From Filosporella fistucella (lineage: Eukaryota > Ascomycota > Leotiomycetes > Helotiales): a DNA stretch of 64,000 nucleotides. The stretch covers positions 2,418,001 through 2,482,000 of the forward strand of contig JAQJZZ010000008.1 of the NCBI GenBank assembly GCA_030077755.1, in the 5' to 3' direction. Shown piece by piece: positions 59,737 through 64,000 of this stretch. Position 1 is the stretch's first letter, and each line of letters starts with the position of its first letter. The notes beneath the pieces are model-generated. The model did no database searches, was not told the origin of the DNA, and saw only the letters and a list, made by a program, of their open reading frames with translations. The position numbers and the translations under genes were made by a program.

Positions 59737-61385
59737 ATGTGGAAATTACCCCTGTTGTGCCTGGCTGTAGGGCTGACCGGAACGGTTACGGCCCTCCCCG
59801 AACCAGTAGCAAGTAGGTTATTCCAACCCCATGATTTGCGCAGTTGAATTGATTGAATATAGCATCAAGTTTGCATCATGCGCGACCAACTTTACTCCCT
59901 AATGACTGCTTCGGCATTGTCTGCATTGCAGAAAAGCACCCAGTCTGGAATGCTACCACTGGGGTGTGCGAGTGTGTCTGGATTGACGGCTTTGGTCCTG
60001 TGACTTCTGTCGCCAAGAGGCAAGACAAAGCATGCACGAAGATCTTTATCGAGTGCGAGGAAGGATTCCATGCGGAGTGCGATGGAACTACCCATAACTG
60101 GTCTTGTGAGAAGGACCCCGAAGTCATCGAGAGACAAGAGTTATACCCGGATCACAAAACATGTCCTTTGATTAGATGCCGCCAAGGATACCATCAATTT
60201 TATGACACGGCTACCAAAAAGTGCACTTGCAAGGAGGATGCAAAAGCATGCACCAAGATCTTCATCAATTGCTTGACAGGTTATCATGCCGTGTGCGACG
60301 GGAAAACCCACAACTGGAGTTGTGAACCAGACGTCGACCCCAAGACTTGTCCTTTGATTCGCTGTATGGCAGGAACCCACCCCTTCTACAATCCAGTAGA
60401 CGAAACCTGCTACTGTAATAAAGATGACGCCAAAGATATTTGCATCGCTGCTACAGAGTGTGCTGTTGGAACATCTCCCTTCTGGAACGCTACCACCGAG
60501 ACATGTTCTTGCAAACCAATTCCCGGAGAGATTACAAAACGCCAAGAGTGGCCCGACCCATCAACATGTCCAACAATCAAATGTACCGACAAGACCACTC
60601 CAGTCTACCACCCAGAAACGAAGAAATGTTCGTGCGAGCCCATTATCCCTGTCTGCCCTAACTCGATCTTCTGCGGCGCGGGCTCCCACAAGGTTCTCAG
60701 CCCTAAGACGAAGAAATGCGACTGTGAAGCCGATGCTGGAACCGAGACTTGCCCACTTATGAAATGCAAAGCCGGCAACCATGTGGTCTATCACCCTGAT
60801 ACAGGGAAATGCGGTTGCAGTCCAGACTGCCCAGATCTTTTCTGCATCTCCGAACAGACACCAACTTACAACTCGTCTGACCGAACTTGCTCCTGTCAGT
60901 GGATTCCTGGCTTCGGACCAGGTGAACCTCTTGAAGCCGCCAAGCGTACCCCAGAGCCAGCTGCCGACCCAGCCTGCAAGGACAGCGGTATCTTTTGTAT
61001 CTCCGAGATGGAACCACGCTTTAACGCCACACTCGGAAAGTGCGAGTGTGAATGGATCCCGGGTCTCGAGCCTCTCTCACCTATTGATCTCTGCGCTGAT
61101 ATCATGTGTATCTCCGAGATGTGGCCTGTACTGAGCCCTACGACTGGTCTTTGCGAATGTCAATGGATCCCAGGCTTGGAGCCAACTGGCCTCGATACTA
61201 GGGCTCCAACAACTACTCTGCAGACCAGCACTACGAAGAGAACTTTGCCTACGCCGCTTGTTCCCAGTTGCAATGTGCAAGGCCGCTACTGCATTCCAGA
61301 GATGCACTTTGTGTATAACGCAACGAGTGGAAAGTGCGAGTGCGAGTGGATTCCAGGTTTGGGACCTGTCACCTCGGACTCGTAG
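59737..61385 (+). CDS. secreted protein of 13 four-cysteine modules with KR sites
   Basis: A 532-residue predicted extracellular protein of unknown function. Exons are 59737-59812 and 59863-61385 (50-bp intron just after the leader). Residues 1-~20 are a signal peptide (MWKLPLLCLAVGLTGTVTA). The rest is 13 tandem modules, each with four cysteines spaced roughly C-x(3-7)-C-x(11-16)-C-x-C (the HNWSC type differs). Type A (modules 1, 10-13) ends in CxCxWIPGF/LGP; type B (3, 5-9) starts CPLI/xxC and ends CxC; type C (2, 4) is ACTKIF with THNWSC. Dibasic KR sites occur between module blocks (VAKRQ, ITKRQ, AAKRT, TTKRT), so Kex2 processing is plausible. There are several N-glycosylation sequons (NATT, NATL, NATS) and no GPI tail. 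Confidence 0.88.
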
Positions 61386-62415
61386 AGTAAGGGGATTTGG
61401 TTAAAATGTATGATTCAAGTTGTTTGTTTGAAGTGGTTGGCGAGGGGTGTTTCAAAAATGGGGCATGTGGGGATTTTGAGTTTATCTATATTCCTCTAGC
61501 AATCTACCCAGCTTTATTAGAAGTGCCTCGTCCAATTGTTTTGTCTTCTACATGCCTTGAAACTAGAAGGGGCCAAAAGACCTATCTATTCCCTTGCCGT
61601 TTCGGGATTTCCCCTCGTCTGAGTAATCACCCTCTTGCTGAATTTCCGAGACTATCCTGGATTTTATAGAATCTGATCTATCGCTCTATGGTATTTTGTT
61701 GCATGACGCTCTCCTTAAACAGAGGTTGGTCTTTGAATATGCCTAACAGGGGGTGGATAACTTGGAGAATATAAATATTTGTTGCATGTCGTACTAAAGA
61801 GGCAAGTATTCGTCTTCAAGATGATATTCAATGTTCTTAATCTGCCTGAATTGAAGGAAGAGTGAATGCTATACGATCTCGTTGCATGACGCACCCGTCC
61901 GGAAAGAGTTCGTCCTCAGGTCAAGTCTTCATTTCATAGGGTAAGGCATGAAGTGCGAGTACAAAAAGAAAAGCCTCGTTACTCCACTTCTTGAATAATT
62001 AGAATTTCGTCTTTAAAATGGTAGGTGTCACTTATAAACCTATTGAAATGCTAATACCAGTAAGTTTTGCATTATGCAAGGGTCAGGAAGGACTTCGTCT
62101 TTGGGATCTTCCGGGTTAGGTGTGGGGGGAGACGAGGGATGTTTGTCAGGGTTCTCCTAAAGATGAATTGTTGTCCATCACGACTTTACTATTAGGCTAC
62201 TTGCATACCACTGCTTCAATAATGAGTAGTACTGATTGCGAGGAACGATATTATCAGGAGGTCAGTCAGTTGAAAGGCAGTTTGGGTAGATTAATGGTAA
62301 CTGAATTTGGTCTCCTATTTTGATCTGCAAACCTACTAATTCATCCAGAGTTTCTAGAGGGAATAAACAGCTGCTTTTTGGCCTACCAATAGGCTAACTG
62401 GAGTATGATCGGCAC
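61386..62415. other. convergent spacer with degenerate tandem repeats
   Basis: About 1 kb between the 3' ends of the cysteine-module gene and the alpha-galactosidase. It contains the repeat array listed separately. Small open frames (e.g. 61397-61669) have no support. Confidence 0.5.
61698..62110. repeat. degenerate ~85-105 bp tandem repeats
   Basis: GTTGCATGAC/GTTGCATGTC anchors recur at 61697, 61781 and 61881, and a TTCGTCyTC/TTCGTCTTT motif recurs at about 61809, 61909, 62006 and 62094. Two of the spacings are exactly 100 bp. Sequence between the anchors is poorly conserved, so these are old repeat units. No coding frame runs through them. Confidence 0.5.
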
Positions 62416-64000
62416 TCATTTCTCTATTACCTCAACCCCACTTGGCAATGCAACAACCTGAGCATTTGTCTCATAGCCACATTTTTGCACAGTGACTGCG
62501 CCTTTATCTCCCTCTGTAAGACAGTCTCCGGTCGCCTTGCTCTTCAAATTCCCCTCGTAAAGATACTCCCATCTCTGATTTCTCTTACCCTTGCACTTGC
62601 CCATCTCAACCCTTCCATTTCCTACGTCAGTCAAACAGCTTGTAGTATCGACGATGCTTCTGATTGTTCCATCATCTCTTGTTTGCCATACCTGTCCATC
62701 GGATCCGGTAGAGTTAGTCCAACTGAGTCCAGATGAAGAAGTAGACAAGGTGTTGAGAGAAAACGTATTGAATATCATTCCGGTAGGTGTGATATCACAT
62801 GCACTCCCTCCCATTGAGATCCTCAACACAGTAGTGCCGTGGGATGGCACATTGGCTGCGGTGACCTGCTCATGTGCCCAGGATACCTTGCCCGTCCACA
62901 AGTCCTTCACTTTCACAAGCGGAAGTGCGGGCAGCCCGATTCTATTGAAGGAGACGCTATGACTAGCGGGTTTGTTGCCTCGATTGATCATAGTGAGGAG
63001 GCGATCTCCATTGGCCAAATTCTTTGTCAAGACATCCCATGTTCCATCTTGGCTCACGAGAGTAGCTTGCAATGCTAGCGGATCCTGATCGACCGCAATC
63101 AAATCCTTATTCGTCAAGTACTCGATCTCTGCTGCTGAGAAATTGGATACAATGGCACTCACAATGAGCGGAGCGGAAAGCGAGGACCAGATAGCCATGT
63201 GAGATTTCTTTTCATCCAATGTGTAGTCGAAATGATCCACGTTGAGGAAATCAGGGTCATTGAAGTAGCCTGGCTTTTGGTAGCGCGCTAATCTTACTTC
63301 TTGGCCGTAATTGAACATGATGCTATCCCACCCTGTAATGTCCGGCCAGTACGAAGTCGAGTTAAAGACCAGTGTATCTCGTGAATGTCGCGCCAATTGA
63401 CCGTACTTTGGAACCCAATTCATTACCGAGTACCAATCTGTTAAGTTCGCTGCTTCAGCAAAGTACGCGGGAGCTGATTCCGAGAATACCATTGGATTCT
63501 TCATGCTGCTGAGAATCTTGTGCCATTTGCCATAGACTGCCTTATACTCTGATTCAGTGCCAGTTGGCATGTTACAGCCATCAAGCTTCACGTATTCGAA
63601 GCCCCATGATGCAAAAGTCTCTGCATCGAGTTCTTCGTATCCGAAAGCCCCCGGGTAACCACCACAGCTCAAATTTCCGGCATCAGTATAAATTCCTGGT
63701 ATGAAACCCAGACCTTTGACATATTCTGTTAACCATGGCAGCCCACGTGGAAATTTCTGAGAATCCCAGATCATTGACCCATTGGAAGCTCGCTCCATGG
63801 TGCTCCAACAATCGTCAAGGTTAATGCGATTATATCCAGCTGCCAACATCCCGTTTTTTACCATTGCTTGTGCCGTGTCAACGAAGACTGACTCATTGAG
63901 TCCACACATGAGTGCGGCCCAATTATTGAATCCCTAGGAGGTCAGCTCTGTGCCTGCAATATTGGACTGTACTGATAGCCTTACCATCGGAGGGGTAGGC
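62416..64000 (-). CDS. alpha-galactosidase, GH27, 5' end beyond the window
   Basis: Removes alpha-1,6-galactose from galactomannans and raffinose-type sugars; normally secreted. Visible exons are 62416-63933 and the 3' part of an upstream exon, 63985-64000, with a 51-bp intron; the start lies outside the window. The junction creates the GH27 entry motif PTPPMGFNNWAALMCGLNE. Further landmarks are NLDDCWS, the nucleophile motif YVKLDGCN, and YFNDPDFL. After the barrel comes a beta-sandwich and a C-terminal ~115-residue region (SCLTDVGNG, QRWEYLYEG, TGDCLTEG) resembling a ricin-B-type lectin module, as in fungal AglA-like enzymes. Many sequons fit a secreted glycoprotein. Confidence 0.94.

Overview
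This window is nuclear DNA of a filamentous ascomycete. Short GT-AG introns (mostly 46-150 bp, often with a TACTAAC/GCTAAC-like branch site) interrupt almost every gene. The families are typical of Pezizomycotina: a HET-type protein, a rhodopsin/PTH11-like membrane protein, a DUF3176 protein, a Crh GPI-anchored wall transglycosylase and fungal GH2/GH27 enzymes. Gene style and moderate GC content suggest a leotiomycete (Sclerotiniaceae-like, e.g. Botrytis or Sclerotinia), but this is inference. I support about 20 protein genes, one clear pseudogene and three weaker small or partial CDS candidates. I found no rRNA, tRNA, CRISPR array or intact transposon. All exon boundaries were derived by hand from splice motifs and frame continuity.

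Layout. 0-10.6 kb: a sparse region with a bZIP factor (3991-4890) and a CIA30-type mitochondrial assembly factor (6737-7533), separated by long gene-free stretches with microsatellites. 10.7-22.1 kb: argininosuccinate synthase (-) and beta-tubulin (-), then divergently a GCN20-like ABCF protein (+), a DUF3176 membrane protein (+) and a BBE-type FAD oxidoreductase (-). 22.1-27.1 kb: a near-empty stretch with possible decayed coding pieces. 27-35 kb: a Crh-type GH16 transglycosylase (+), cytosolic beta-mannosidase (-) and an MFS transporter (-). 37.5-50.9 kb: an F-box protein (+), a 1421-residue disordered protein (-) divergent from a 512-residue fungal-specific protein (+), a HET-related protein lacking its HET domain (+), and an SDR pseudogene (-). 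51.4-57.5 kb: a NAD-dependent epimerase-like protein, a rhodopsin-domain protein, a PhyH dioxygenase and an ACT-domain protein, all on the minus strand. 58.7-64 kb: a candidate small spliced gene, a secreted protein built of 13 four-cysteine modules, degenerate ~100-bp tandem repeats, and an edge-truncated GH27 alpha-galactosidase (-).

Functional links are limited, as is usual for fungal chromosomes. Core housekeeping genes (ARG1, tubulin, GCN20) sit together; ARG1 has a Gcn4/CPC1-type site upstream, and GCN20 acts in the same amino-acid starvation response. Beta-mannosidase and alpha-galactosidase could act on the same galactomannan-derived oligosaccharides. The 37-51 kb block resembles an accessory, possibly allorecognition-linked region. 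The most unusual protein is the 13-module cysteine-rich secreted protein at 59.7-61.4 kb.
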